The notes under the pieces were generated by a model, which searched no databases, was not told the DNA's origin, and worked only from the letters and a program-made list of their open reading frames with translations. From the NCBI GenBank assembly GCA_028023455.1, contig JAQFVV010000030.1:2128501-2192500 (forward strand): a stretch of DNA of 64,000 nucleotides, read 5' to 3'. This document shows positions 34,626 through 46,134 of the stretch, piece by piece; the first letter of the stretch is position 1, and each line of letters starts with the position of its first letter. The translations under genes and the position numbers were made by a program. Source of the DNA: Epiperipatus broadwayi (Eukaryota > Onychophora > Udeonychophora > Euonychophora > Peripatidae).

Positions 34626-35221
34626 ATCATTTAATAAATTTATATCATTTAATAAATTTAGATATTTTATAACAATGTTCTATAAAATCAAAGATAGTTT
34701 TCTTTAAATATTCTTATTGTTATATATAAATCTTTATTGAGATATGGAATAACCCTTTATGGTTTTGTACACTTTTCTAATATTAATAGATTAGTAATAA
34801 TATTTGATCTAACAGAAAAAAATATAATAAAGAAAAAAGTGTATACAAAAATAATATTTTATTATGAAATCAACTTCTGGATTATATAATTATAGAGAAA
34901 AAAATCTGATAGTACTTTTAAGAAACCTTATATAAAACAATTTGAAATGTGTCTAAGGAAAACAGATACATAAATAGTTTCAAAATATTGTAATAAATAT
35001 GGAATTAGAGTAAGAAATCATTCTGTTCCTAAATTATTTAATAATTTACCAATTGAATTAAGAAGATTGCAACGTTATAGAGAAATGAAAAAACAAATTA
35101 AAAAATATATTAAAGAGGGGGGAAAGGAGAAAAATCAATATATAGAAAAAAATATGAGTATCTAATGTTGTACCATCAATATTTATATTATATAATTAAT
35201 ATATTATTAAAATGTAATTAA

Positions 35222-35460
35222 GTAGAGTTAAAAGGTGACTGCTGGAGGGTTGTATTAGATTCTAAGATTTAGGTGCAGTGCTCTCAGATCCAAGGCTCCT
35301 CGCCGATGAAGGCAACAAGCCAGAAACTAGTCTGGAGATATTGGATGAGTAGGCACTAGATAGGGATTTTATGCACAAGCCTTCTGGCATCCATTGATTA
35401 CTCTGGTTGTCACAGGGTGGCATTACTGTATGGAGAGTTTTGCCTTGTTTATTGTTGTCA
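35222..35460 (+). mobile_element. Family A element, single orientation
   Basis: The copy runs from agtagagttaaaaggtgact through the ribozyme region to gttttgccttgttt. It lies next to the 3' end of the LINE relic. No TSD was found. The ribozyme core reads CCGATGA. Confidence 0.8.
35297..35338 (+). ncRNA. Hammerhead ribozyme, family A, core variant
   Basis: Core CCGAUGA (U4 to C), stem II GGC/GCC, GAAA, ACUAGU and GUC are present. Stem I reads UCCUCG with return strand UGGAGA, so it is weakened at two positions. Confidence 0.55.
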
Positions 35461-35484
35461 TTATTATTAGCATATTTTATATTA

Positions 35485-35641
35485 AACCACTAAACATCAC
35501 AAGCTAGAAACAAGTCTGGGAATATTGGATGAGTAGGTACTAGATAGGGATTTTTATGCACAAGCCTTCTGGCATCTATTGATTATCCTGGCTTGCACTG
35601 AGTGGCACTACTGTATGGAGAGTTTTGCCTGTTTTAATAAC
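35485..35641 (+). mobile_element. Family A element, 5'-joined short form
   Basis: TSD attttatatta (35474-35484 and 35642-35652). The head aaccactaaacatcac is joined directly to the middle of the ribozyme region (agctagaaacaagtctggga), so the core 5' half is deleted, and the right end is complete. Confidence 0.85.
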
Positions 35642-35652
35642 ATTTTATATTA

Positions 35653-36330
35653 TGCTTAAAATTTCATATAAATATGTTAAAAAAATTTTCTTCTACGTAA
35701 AAGCACAACAAGAGCTTCATAGGAGTATAATGCCATTTATATTTGTGTAAATATATTTTGACCTGTATTTAAATGAATGAATATATTATTTTAATGAACA
35801 GTATTATTATTGTATTATTATTACAAATGTAAATGTCAAATGTATGTACCCTTGTAAATAAATTATTAATGCAAATAAATAAAATAAATAAATAAATATG
35901 CAGTCAGTATTTGTAAGTTAATCATACAAATCACATGACTACTGAATGTCAGATTCTGGAACATAGGGTCCTCAGATTGACTCCAGTTTTGGCTCTCAAA
36001 CTTCATGAACTCTCAAGCAATTAAAGCATTCAACTATTTATTTTGCACAAATTGTATGAGGTTTTAAAAGATATTTTTAAATTTTAACACGAACATTTAT
36101 GTATAGTAACAACATATTAATATTAATTCTTAGTTATTATATTAACACAATATTGATTTATATCACAAACATTTATATAGTAATAGGAAAAAAATGAAAT
36201 AAACAACAACAAAAAACAGCTTCATGCAAATTATATCTTTTAATTTTGGGGAATGAATTCATTAAATATTAATAACTCATGTTTTGAAAATTATTCTATT
36301 AACTATTAAAATATTAAAAGCCCATAAATA
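35653..36330. other. Unassigned AT-rich sequence
   Basis: Includes a short aaataaat-type tandem near 35875-35900; otherwise nothing is supported. Confidence 0.4.
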
Positions 36331-36336
36331 ATTGTA

Positions 36337-36420
36337 GGTGCTACTTTAGTATGCGATCTCTGCCATTTTGAATTTCAAAAGCATTCAAAATGGCAGAGAT
36401 CACATACTAAAATAGCACCC
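36337..36420. repeat. Near-perfect palindrome, ~37-bp arms
   Basis: The left arm (ggtgctactttagtatgcga, continuing to ccattttgaat) is matched by the reverse complement ending aatagcaccc, with an ~8-nt loop and only about three mismatches. A SINE begins immediately after it, and the SINE's duplicated target overlaps the last bases of the palindrome. Confidence 0.85.
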
Positions 36421-36427
36421 AGTTGTA

Positions 36428-36536
36428 TATGTAATCAAATGTTGGTGGCCGAGTGGTCAGCACAGCTGCCTTACAAGCAGTTGTCCTGGGTTTACGGGTT
36501 CACTTCCCGGCTGATACTTTGACACATGAAAAAAAA
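36428..36536 (+). mobile_element. tRNA-derived SINE, diverged copy
   Basis: A box tggccgagtggtcagc and B box acgggttcacttcccgg precede the standard end gatactttgacacatg and an A tail. Approximate TSD agcacccagttgta / agcactcaattgta at 36414-36427 and 36537-36550. This is the most diverged of the five copies. Confidence 0.85.
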
Positions 36537-36550
36537 AGCACTCAATTGTA

Positions 36551-37318
36551 CTTATAACAATTACTATCTTAAAACCTTAGTGACTTATATTATCAGCATC
36601 ACTAAGTGTGCAGTTGTATGGGTACAAAGACATTTCATCAATAGATCACCAAATCACTACAATAATTTAAAAATATTATATGTAAATGAAAATGTCTAGA
36701 TTTCTAAATTACTCCATCGCCAAAAATATGTTCTGATTGAAAACATTTTTTATTTAAATATAAGAGGATTAATTTTTTACTCTGTTGTGAAAATTGTTCA
36801 AAACTTACTAAATATTATACCATTTTGCTGCGAAAATTAATAAAATTTACATGTAACTGAAAATATTTAGATTTCCAAATTACTTTTATTTAAACACATT
36901 CTAATTTATATTTAAAAATGACATATTATTAATAATTTAATTAAAAATAAGCTAATTTAAAAAATATTACCTCACAATAGTTATGCTTAATAGGTAATTT
37001 TCTTTATCGGTCATGTTTTATCAGCTTTTCTATTGGGGGTCCAGTATAGTTGAACTGGAAGAATATCAGATGCTGAAATGTATGACTGATTTCCATGCGT
37101 TCTGTTTTTTTAATAACAATATTGTTTTTTTTTTCTGTTTAATATTGATATATTTTTTTATGATTTACTAATCTCCTTCCTATTGGATTTGGACTGTGTA
37201 GAATTTATTATTTAGTTAAAATTTGTAATTGATTCACAATCCCAAATCTAAAGAAAACAGAGTTAGTAAAAAACATTTTTTAAAGAATATATCATGGCAC
37301 ACCTTTTATTGAAATGAT
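36551..37318. other. Unassigned AT-rich sequence
   Basis: Two similar stretches near 36660-36700 and 36835-36880 (tatgtaaatgaaaatgtcta-like) suggest a diverged local duplication. No gene is seen. Confidence 0.35.
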
Positions 37319-37331
37319 ATTATGATTTAAT

Positions 37332-37812
37332 ATAGGGGATTTGAACTCAGACTTTCAAGCACCATCACTATCCACACTAATGTCATATTACTGATACACA
37401 TGACTACACACATGCAGAAAAGGTAAATAATCACCAATATTCATATTTCATGCTAAACCAGCAATAATCAGTTGGTCCATATTACCATTTGCCATACATA
37501 TATATAATCAGTGCTCAGTTTATATTAAAATAGCAAATCCTTACACTTTAATGAACAGGCTTCAACTTACTTCAACTTCCAACTCTTCGGCCATCCATAC
37601 CATTGAAAATCTGATGATAGAATTCCCAAATTCTGTGCTGATGCCAATATTGTTGTCATGCCCATGTTGACCTCAAGTCACTCTAACCCTCACATACAGA
37701 ACAGTATCCATTTTAAATACATAGAAGAGGGATGGGCAGAATACAGGTTTAATATGTAAGATTTGAAATACCAGGCACTCTTAAACCTGGAGCCTAATTG
37801 TAAATATAGGGG
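37332..37812 (-). mobile_element. Family C element, full length (~480 bp)
   Basis: Perfect 13-bp TSD attatgatttaat at 37319-37331 and 37813-37825. The element starts ataggggatttgaactcag and ends with a second atataggggatt, so its termini share a short direct repeat. The minus-strand ribozyme near 37432-37478 is decayed (core CUGAUUA), although stem I ACCAA/UUGGU and GAAA persist. No coding frame. Confidence 0.85.
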
Positions 37813-37825
37813 ATTATGATTTAAT

Positions 37826-38780
37826 GCAACTCTATTGATTGTAACAACTTTACAACATCATTTATAAGTGCTCTATTGGGAATGCGCCTTCAAAATTTCT
37901 TTATCTATTCTAATAAAAGAAACCAATTGTTTGATTTTTTTTAATTATTATAATCTATCATTAAACAAAAGAAAGTGCAAGATGTGTAATGGCTTCTAAA
38001 AATTTATTGGATAAACTATGTGTGACTACTTTTCCTATAAATAAATGTAATGTGAATCCTTAAAATCTTTAGACACCTGGGTACTAATATATTGATTATA
38101 TAGTTGTGTTTTTCTTGTATGCTGTATAGAGGGTGAGATTTTGTTTTTATTATATTAAATTTATGTAAATCATAATCTTTTTTCTTCACTTGTATGGAGG
38201 TTATCTTAAGGGCCATATAATAAATGTGTGCCCTTATGAGTGTTTAAGGGACACAGGACAGCCTTGTTTTGGTCCCGATGTCTTTTCTGGGTTAATGAAC
38301 AATTGTGCCACACTGTTCATTAACTTCCCTTCAAGATCACCTTTACTAAAAATCTCTAAAGAAAGGAAAATAAAAATCAAAGAGAGCCTAATGAGTGTAG
38401 ATAAATTGATGACAGGATGATCATTCTAATTCCCTATAAGCTTAGGAGAGAAAACAAAATTATCTGCCAAAATGTTTGATATACCACAATATTCATGTGT
38501 ACTCTCAGACAAATAAGAGGGTGGAATTTGGGTCATAATTTTATTTAAATAAATCTAAGAATTATTAATATTTTTTTTGTTTTTGGCTGACCCTTGTTTC
38601 TGTGTCCTGTCTCTCAATTGTCTGAACAATGTTTAAGATCTCTTTCTTTCCCCGTGTCTAGCTGGTGGCATTTATATCAGAACATCATTATCACTTTTGA
38701 TCACCATAAATCAAATTTTCTAAATCAGCAGTGGCCTAGTGGTGCCCTCAGTGATAAAAAGAGGTGTAATATCTGGTACA
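37826..38780. other. Unassigned sequence, locally less AT-rich
   Basis: 38190-38420 and 38580-38770 are richer in G+C than their surroundings, and a 76-codon frame (38190-38420) contains a DTGQPCFGPDVF stretch. No family was recognised, so it is not called as a gene. It may be a repeat 3' region. Confidence 0.3.
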
Positions 38781-38787
38781 ATATCTA

Positions 38788-38798
<11 letters not shown>

Positions 38799-38881
<83 letters not shown>
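38799..38881. repeat. (TA)n(GA)n compound microsatellite
   Basis: A TA run of about 50 bp continues into a GA run of about 30 bp. An open frame over it only encodes repeats of Ile-Tyr and Arg-Glu. Confidence 0.95.
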
Positions 38882-38884
<3 letters not shown>

Positions 38885-39084
38885 GTGAGAATTATAGAAT
38901 ATGTTTAGGCTATATGTAATCTCTAGTTTAATGAATGGTCAGTAATAATCACTAATATAATTCTATAAAGTGGTCTTTGGCAATGTTATGAGTTCAGGAA
39001 GTTTAGCACTTGTACTCAAACTATAGTGAATTTATATCTATAAAATCCTAAGCAAATGATGAAGATATGTTTAAAAGTTTATGA

Positions 39085-39180
39085 TTTGGGCCAACTGATG
39101 AGTGCTGGTTCAACATGAAATGCCCACTTTGGGAATCACTTATCTTTTTTATATGTCTTTGATCATATGTTTCAGAAAAA
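39085..39180 (+). repeat. Family C fragment with decayed ribozyme
   Basis: Core CUGAUGA at 39095-39101, stem II of the family type (GUGCU, GGUUC loop) and GAAA are present. Stem III and the cleavage site are altered (UGCCCACUU), so the NUH triplet and stem I are out of register. Confidence 0.6.
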
Positions 39181-39399
39181 AATGATAAAATAAAATCTTG
39201 TAAACAATTTTTAATATTTGAAGTGATTTAATATTTATTTCAGATGGTGGCATGTACTGAAAATATTTGTGTATATTAAAATATTTATGAAGTTAAAAAA
39301 GTATATATAAAAGTGATATATGAAATTAAAATTACAATATGAATTATGTATGTCTTACTTGCAAAAAAGATGAACTTGAGGTTTCAAAAATGCATCCAT

Positions 39400-39441
<42 letters not shown>
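39400..39441. repeat. (GT)n(GA)n compound microsatellite
   Basis: About ten GT units are followed by about ten GA units. Confidence 0.9.
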
Positions 39442-39762
39442 TTGATCTGGCTTCTGGATTTATGGATGATTCTGATATGATTGAGCTAAAGTGAAAGTTG
39501 CACTGAGATAAAAATAAAATTTGGAAAAAATATAGAGACTTTTTTATTATTAAAAACTACAAATCTGAAACTATTAATTTAATGAAAACTTATTTCAAGG
39601 TTGAGGGTTCACAGAATGTTAATTGAAATTGTAAGAAATTAGATTTATAAATATTTACACTTGAGAAGTTTGCCTTGGCAGTGAAATCAATTAGTTGTAA
39701 ATTTTCAATTTACTTTTGGATATTTAATTTAATGCTAATTTTAAGTATACTATATATATATA

Positions 39763-39936
39763 AATATTAAGCATTAAATCACCCCACATGTTTAAGAAAT
39801 CCAGTACCGCCCTCTGTGAACTAATTTATAAATACATTAGAGTTTTGAAATACGAGCTTTAATGAATTTATATATTAGTTCACAGAGGGCCATACTAGAT
39901 TTTTTAACCATGTTGGGTGATTTAATGCTTAATATT
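39763..39936. mobile_element. MITE-like inverted repeat, ~70-bp arms
   Basis: The left arm begins aatattaagcattaaatcac and contains gccctctgtgaactaat; the right arm is its reverse complement with a few changes, ending aatgcttaatatt. The spacer is about 35 bp. It sits in TA-rich DNA, so a short TA target would be hidden. Confidence 0.8.
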
Positions 39937-39979
39937 TGTATATTTATTTCAGTATAGCATTATGCACTGGGATTATTAT

Positions 39980-40010
39980 ATATATATATATGTGTGTGTG
40001 TGTGCATGTG
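39980..40010. repeat. (TA)n(TG)n microsatellite
   Basis: A short TA tract followed by a TG tract. Confidence 0.8.
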
Positions 40011-41149
40011 TGTAATAGATTAAACCTCTGCTATTATCATAAACAATATTAAAACACTGCAACAGAGAAAAATAAAATATAATTAAATAACCCAAATATA
40101 GTTTTGATCCATAAACATCATAATTATGGTTATCAAACAAATAAACAACAACAAAAAAAACCTACTACTTTATCAATAAAAATTTTAAAAAAATTTTTTT
40201 GTTAACTTAAATATTATTGGCTCTCTGATTCATTATGTGTTCATTCCGTGCAATAAACCAAATCTTTTTAATCTTTCACTTTCTATCATTCGTTTCATCA
40301 GACATTTCTTAACAATAACAGGATCAAAATCAGTTTTAGTTTTTTTACACATTAATGAATGCTTCATTACTCTGGGTTTTCAATTTTGCTTGTGTTTCAC
40401 CATAATATATAAGGACATTTGATTGATAACATTCCACTAATACATAACTTCTTAATGGGTAATAATTTTGTAAATCTTTTTAAGTTTCAATGTTGCATTT
40501 AATCATACATCTATTCTTAATTTTGGGCAAAATATGTGGAAGACAGTGGTTTGATCCTCATTTGTAGATGATAGCTGAACTGGATGTTGATTATGAAGGA
40601 AAACAAGAGAAAGATAAGTTATTGAATAAAGCAGTTAATGTTCAGCATGCTGATTTGAAGAGGATGAATTGTTCATCTTGGTTGGAGAGAATTAAAACAT
40701 TTAAAAATGTAATAAATAAATACGAAGTCATGTGTATGAGAGAGAATAAAAGACGTTTTATTTTATTAGATAATAGCATGTTTGAAGAGAAAATGTTTAT
40801 GCAAATGACTTCATTAAAATATAACAAATTGAACAATTATACTATTAAATTTAAATAGGAATAAATTCATAAAATGTGTTTTTAAAAATTTTGTATAAAT
40901 TATATGAAAGAAAACAGTATATACATATGTATCCTTTAAGTGCTATTTTACCAAGATTGTTTGCTAGTAAGCGTTATGATTGACTTTGGTGGTGCATAGT
41001 ATTATGAAGCATGAAAGTATGTGGCCCAAATGTTAAAAGAAGAATTAAGTTTTGGACAGTTTACTATTAAATCATTTGAATTTGTCAATGTTATTAAGAA
41101 CATGGGATCTCCGATGAGTATAGAATAGCTTTGTTAGATATTACTGAAT

Positions 41150-41740
41150 TATTCAAATAGAAGTCAATCTCTGATAATGCATTATTTCTTAAATATTATA
41201 AATTTCCACGCATTCACCCATCAGCAAGAGTTTAAAAAAATTAAGTGAATCCCTTAAGTTTAGAGCATACATTCTATATACACCAATTCTTACAGACCAT
41301 GCTTAAATCAGGGTTTGAATCTATTGTATTTAATAATATTTAAAAAATAGCACATTATCAGAGATTGACTTCTGTTTGAATAATTTCAAAGTTTTCAGAG
41401 CTTTATAATAATAAGTTTACGTCTATAAGTCGTGTTTGTCTTATTGTAGGTGGTTAAAAATGAGACACTGTCTTTCTCCTGCGATGGGTTAAATAGATTT
41501 GTACAATTGAATATTTGATTATAACATCAGGCACACAATAGACTCAAGCCCTGATTTAAGCATGGTCTGTAAGAGTTGGTGTATATAGAATGCATGCTCT
41601 AAACTGAGGTGATTCACTTAAGTTTACCAGGGGGCGAGTGCATGAAAATTTATAATGTTTAAGAAATAGCATATTATCGGAGATTGACTTCCATTTGAAT
41701 AATTTCAGAGTTTTTAGCACTTTATAATAATAGATTTATG
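41150..41740. mobile_element. Foldback insertion with three copies of a terminal segment
   Basis: A segment containing gagattgacttcyrtttgaa occurs at about 41345-41390 and 41664-41710 on plus and at about 41153-41200 on minus. A second pair (ataaatcagggcttga-type and tctatatacaccaattctta) is inverted between about 41258-41330 and 41545-41630. It interrupts PLE 1 and encodes nothing. Confidence 0.7.
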
Positions 41741-42714
41741 TTACTGAATTATGTGTGTAAGTAGAAAAGAATCTATTAAAGTTATTATTGATTTTTTAAT
41801 TAGTAAGAATGTAAATATATAAAAGTGAAAATTTATTCATGATATCTTAACCAGAATTGATAGCAATATTATGGCTGTATTTAGAGTTAAAGCATATGAA
41901 ATGATGAAAATTTGGCCAATGGGTTTGTCTATTAGTGTAGTGTAGTGTTAGCTTTTACAGAGAATAATAAATTGTTTTGATATTAGATGAATAAAACACT
42001 GTATAACTGTATACTATGTAGATGATGTTTTTATATGTGCATCACAGGCCATTATTAATTATATGTTTGACAGATTAAATACAAAATTAGAATTGAGTTG
42101 GTCATTAGAACCTAAAAAAGATGAAGAAATTTGTTCTTGGATTTGAAAACAAAGCAGAATATTGATTCGTGACTGTTAAACCTGTTTAATATTAGAGGAT
42201 GTGTTAATGTGAGATCTCAAGTTCGAATATTGCATAAATTTGCAGGTTTGAGAGCATTTTTGCTTCAAAACAACTATTTATGTAACCTTGAATCTGACAA
42301 AATTGAGAATTTAGGATATTACTGACATGATAAAATCAGATTTTAATGCAACTAATATGCATAAATATGTTGAGAATTTAAAAAAAAATATTGCGCTTAG
42401 GAATGACAAAAATTAAAAATGATAAAAAATGGATAGCATTGCCATATGTAATATAGGTTGGAAATAAAATTGCACAAATCTGTGCAGATAAGTTTAGTGT
42501 TGAATTTATCCCCCCTCCCCCAACAATTTGAATAGCTGAATAAATAATACCATGTTTAAAATGTATAAATTGCACCAGTCTAATGCTATGGGTGTTGTGG
42601 AGTGCAGTCAATTGGATTGTCTTTATATATACTATGGTAAAATGCAAGCAAAATTGAAGATTAGAATGATGCAGCATTCATTAATATATATAAAAAAGCT
42701 AAAACATATAATAT

Positions 42715-43075
42715 ATAGGATATATGAGCACAGACTTTCACACGACCCACCATTCTCCACTCTATCTCATAACACTGATACACTTGAACACATATATGTC
42801 GAAAAGATAAATTATCACAAATATACGTACTTCATGCTAAACCAGCAATCATCAGTTGGTCCAGATTATCTTCTTTACACATTTATGCAATAAGTGCTCA
42901 GATATATATTAAGATAACCAATTTTCATACTTTAATGGACAGGCTTCAATCCACTCCACACTCCAACTCTTCAACCATCCATCCAATTAAAAATCTGATG
43001 ATGGAATGCTCAAAGGCCACTCTGAAGCTGAGATTCTCATCACACCCATGTTGACCTAAAGTCACAAATATGTCC
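42715..43075 (-). mobile_element. Family C element inserted in PLE 1
   Basis: It runs from atataggatatatgagcaca to tgacctaaagtcac, inside the GIY-YIG C-terminal region. The minus-strand ribozyme near 42808-42852 keeps ACCAA and CUGAUGA, but GAAA reads GAAG and the stem I return is UUUGUG. Its TSD was not resolved. Confidence 0.75.
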
Positions 43076-43736
43076 ATCTTTTATAATCGTGAGAAGATAT
43101 AATGGCATGGTTTTGATCCTGGTATTGTTAAGGCAGTGTGTGAGGAAAGGAATAATAGAAAATGAAAGATTAAAGAAGCGTGGTTTATTGTGTCATATGA
43201 AGATGATATGAATCAGAGAGTTAATAGCATTCAAATTAATAAAAAATGGGTTTTAAAAATGTTTAACGGTAAAATACTAGGGGGGTTGCTTGTTTGTTTG
43301 ATAACCATGATTATGATACTTAGTCATCCAATGGGTACTTGGTTTATTTAATTACATTTTACTTTTGTTCTTTGTTGCAATGTTCTAATATTATATACAA
43401 GTTAATGCTTCAACAGATGTGTGCATTTTTCTAATATATAAAATATTTTATATTTGATTTGATATTTATATAACTGGAAAAAGATATGTTATAATGATAA
43501 TGGTAATAACTAAAGTTTTTCTATCGGTTTTCTTAGGAACATTAAGTATAATTATTACAATCAAGATTTTTTGTTGTTTATATGTGGGATTGATGATCTA
43601 TATGGACTCTATGTGAATTGATTATGTTAATAAAACTGGACATAAACATGGTAACACATGAGAATTATAACAATAAACTACAATTTTTATATATAAATTT
43701 TGCATGCGTCTTAATATAATTAGAAGGAATTTATTA

Positions 43737-44016
43737 CCTTAAAACAGGCAAAAACTCTCCATACAGTAACGTCACTCAGTGCAAGCCAGAGTAATCAATG
43801 GATGCCAGAAGGCTTGTGCATAAAATTCCCATCTAGTGCCTACTCATCCAATATCCCCAGACTAGTTTCTGGCTTGTGGCCTTCGTCAGTGAGGAGCCTT
43901 GGATTTGAGAGCACTGCATCTACATCTTAGGCAATACTGTATGGAGAATTTTGCCTGTTTTAATAACAGTTATGAGCAAGCATAAGAAATGGTGATCATG
44001 TGATGTTTAATGGTTT
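43737..44016 (-). mobile_element. Family A element
   Basis: TSD aatttatta at 43728-43736 and 44017-44025. The copy is inverted relative to that at 35222 and ends in the full terminal segment (aacagttatgagcaagcata...gtgatgtttaatggttt). It contains an intact-looking ribozyme on the minus strand. The second arm is reduced to a short aatactgtatggagaatttt piece. Confidence 0.9.
43854..43895 (-). ncRNA. Hammerhead ribozyme, family A
   Basis: On the minus strand: UCCUCA, CUGACGA, A-GGC...GCC-A stem II, GAAA, ACUAGU, GUC, UGGGGA. All conserved core bases are present; the A-A pair at the base of stem II is the family's characteristic departure. Confidence 0.75.
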
Positions 44017-44025
44017 AATTTATTA

Positions 44026-46134
44026 TGTTGTGTGTGTTTAATAAAAGTTCAATTTTTCACACAAACGACTAATTTTAAATTTCAAGATGTCATCGTGTTA
44101 GCTTTTGCTTTAACTATATATTTAAAAAAAATATTATTATTAATTATAATAAATTTCAAAAAAATTATTATTTTGTGTTTTGATAAGATATTATCATTAA
44201 ATATGCTCTGAGTCATAGCTTAATACTTGACATCACAATTAATAAATAGTATCTTATTTTACTAACATATATATATTTTATGTATGCAATATTGTACATT
44301 AAAAAGTTATTTTTTAAAAAATATTTATTTATTTAAATTTTATTATAAAAATAATTACGTTTTTTTTTTTAATTAGACGATAACTGAAATAGTTTTTAAA
44401 AAAATTCTTTTTTTTTCTTTTAAAGAAAAATATTGGTTCATTTCAACTAAGTTCCATTTTCTAACAATTTTTTTTTTACAATCAATAGAGAAAATTGATA
44501 TTCACTAACAGGCTTACTTCAGTATTAGTCGCTAAGCAACCAAACGTCGAACTAAGAATCACACTGTGTCGTACTTAGTAACACATTGCTGATGCATTTT
44601 TTAAAAAAAAAAAAACTAATAATGAAACTCCTGTTTAAAATGTCCAGATTTAAATTTCATCTTGTAAATTCTAAAAATAAGTCAAGTTGCTATAAGCCTC
44701 ATTTGTTTTGAACTGGATTTAAACATATTGAATACATATTTAAAAAATCTAAAAACAACAATAAAAAGCCTTTTCAGAAAATATATATATTATGATGCTT
44801 TTGTAGAAAAATATTTTTTATATGGTTATTTAAACTGTAGAGTATCTAAGATTTTATAAATCAATATTCCAAGGTAGAAATAACCAATGCAGTTTAAATT
44901 ATTCTCTACTTAGGAATAAATTTCCAACGACAGACAGACTTGTTTTTTTTTTTTAAAAAAAATCACTTCTAGTTATTAATTTAATATAATTTTTAGATTT
45001 GAAATAATATCATTTGAGCAATGTACGACATTTCATCAGATTCTAATTACCGCAGCATCCCTATCATCTAAATTGACATTTCGTGTAAAATATGAGATTT
45101 TAAATTTATTTTATGTTTTATTTTTTTATAAGGATATTAAAAAATCCGGATGGACTTGCAAAATAAGTAGAAAAGCATTTTTTAAAAAAAAAAATCTTAA
45201 TATTGGTATACATAAGCATTAGCATGCAGAAAAATATAATGGAAATGATTACTACTAAATGTAATAAAAAAAGTTCTATAAAATTAAACTCTACTTACTG
45301 CTAACAAGAAAACTTTTTAGCAGTCTATAAAAAAATTTACGATCAAAATGTAAGACAATAAATGTAGTGCCAAACAATAACGTTATTTTAATTATTTTAA
45401 TAACAGTAACTAAAACTACATTTCTTTAATAAGAAGAATAATGACAACAATATATCAAATATATTGAAAAAGTGCTATTAATATAATAATAATGTTTAAT
45501 TGAAAATAATGTTTTTTTTAATTATATATAAAATACTGTGATAACTAAAGATATATACAACTAATTATAAAGTTACAAAAAAAAAGATAACCGTTAAATT
45601 AATTTCTTAATGTAATAACTCAAATTTATGAACACGTAATATAACAAGCAGATGTTGTTAATCAAATAGTAAAAGAGTAAATAGATACAAGAAATAAAAG
45701 AAAGAAACCAAACATTATCTTTCTTATTTAACTCCACCATATTTAAGCAGACATAAAATTTTAATGATTTAACATTTTTAAAAATGTACTATTATAACAT
45801 TGATAACAACATTTTTTAAGTTTGAAAATTTAAGAATTTTTAAGTATTCTATCAAATAGCTTTAAATAGCAAGCAATTAACTGAGTTAAGCTCATTGCAT
45901 TTAAAAATGTTTTATAATCCACATCAGAACAAAATGCACAAATGACAATTTTAAAATTTAAATAGATTTAATATGATTTTGTTTTTAAATAATTCTCATA
46001 AGTACAAATAATATTAAAAACTTGGATTTGACCATCTACTATGAAAGATGCACTTAGTTTCTATGAAAAGAATAACAGTAGTAGAGTTAGAATTTAAATT
46101 TTATAAAGTTAACTTTAAAATTGTAAATATTAAT
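44026..46134. other. Unassigned AT-rich sequence
   Basis: Nothing could be supported. A GC-richer patch at 44520-44600 (gtcgctaagcaaccaaacgt) has no recognised identity. Confidence 0.4.

Larger units (their letters stand above)
33960..35165 (+). pseudogene. LINE relic (CR1/Jockey-type reverse transcriptase 3' half)
   Basis: Plus-strand frames resemble the second half of a non-LTR reverse transcriptase: ISINGEKTKWMLI near 34090, then YIRYLGMIID..., a KYLG-type motif, near 34240-34275. After an inserted family F element come SLLRYGITLYG near 34735 and a terminal NHSVPKLFNNLP segment near 35010-35060 with a Lys-rich tail. Clade assignment is by motif style only. The F insertion has its own TSD, so the LINE is older than it. 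Confidence 0.7.
40030..43400 (+). pseudogene. Penelope-like element 1 with inverted terminal segments
   Basis: Plus-strand remnants give a PLE order: an N-terminal open frame (40568-40858, basic, not recognised by itself), a GLSI(S) motif near 41930, the reverse transcriptase catalytic motif YYVDD at 42012-42026, and a following LEPKKDEE segment. A GIY-YIG-type endonuclease signature comes next, GVVECSQLDCLYIYYGK near 42585-42640, then a Lys-rich tail after a family C insertion. The 5' flank (about 40030-40160, containing aattatggttatcaaacaaa) recurs inverted at about 43270-43400, as expected for PLE terminal repeats in inverted arrangement. The coding region is broken by stops, a foldback insertion (41150-41740) and a C element (42715-43075). 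Confidence 0.75.

Noticed and set aside
38594-38908. 104-codon open frame with Ile-Tyr and Arg-Glu repeats
   Set aside because: The second half is only the (TA)n(GA)n microsatellite read in frame, and the first half has no recognised motif.
40568-40858. 96-codon frame as an independent small gene
   Set aside because: It lies between the inverted ends of PLE 1 on the same strand as the reverse transcriptase, so it is more likely the 5' part of that element.
42378-42677. Minus-strand 99-codon frame
   Set aside because: It is antisense to the PLE 1 GIY-YIG region on the plus strand.
44520-44600. X-box-like regulatory site (gttgcttagcgac on minus)
   Set aside because: The half-sites are one base short of the RFX consensus spacing and no gene lies nearby.
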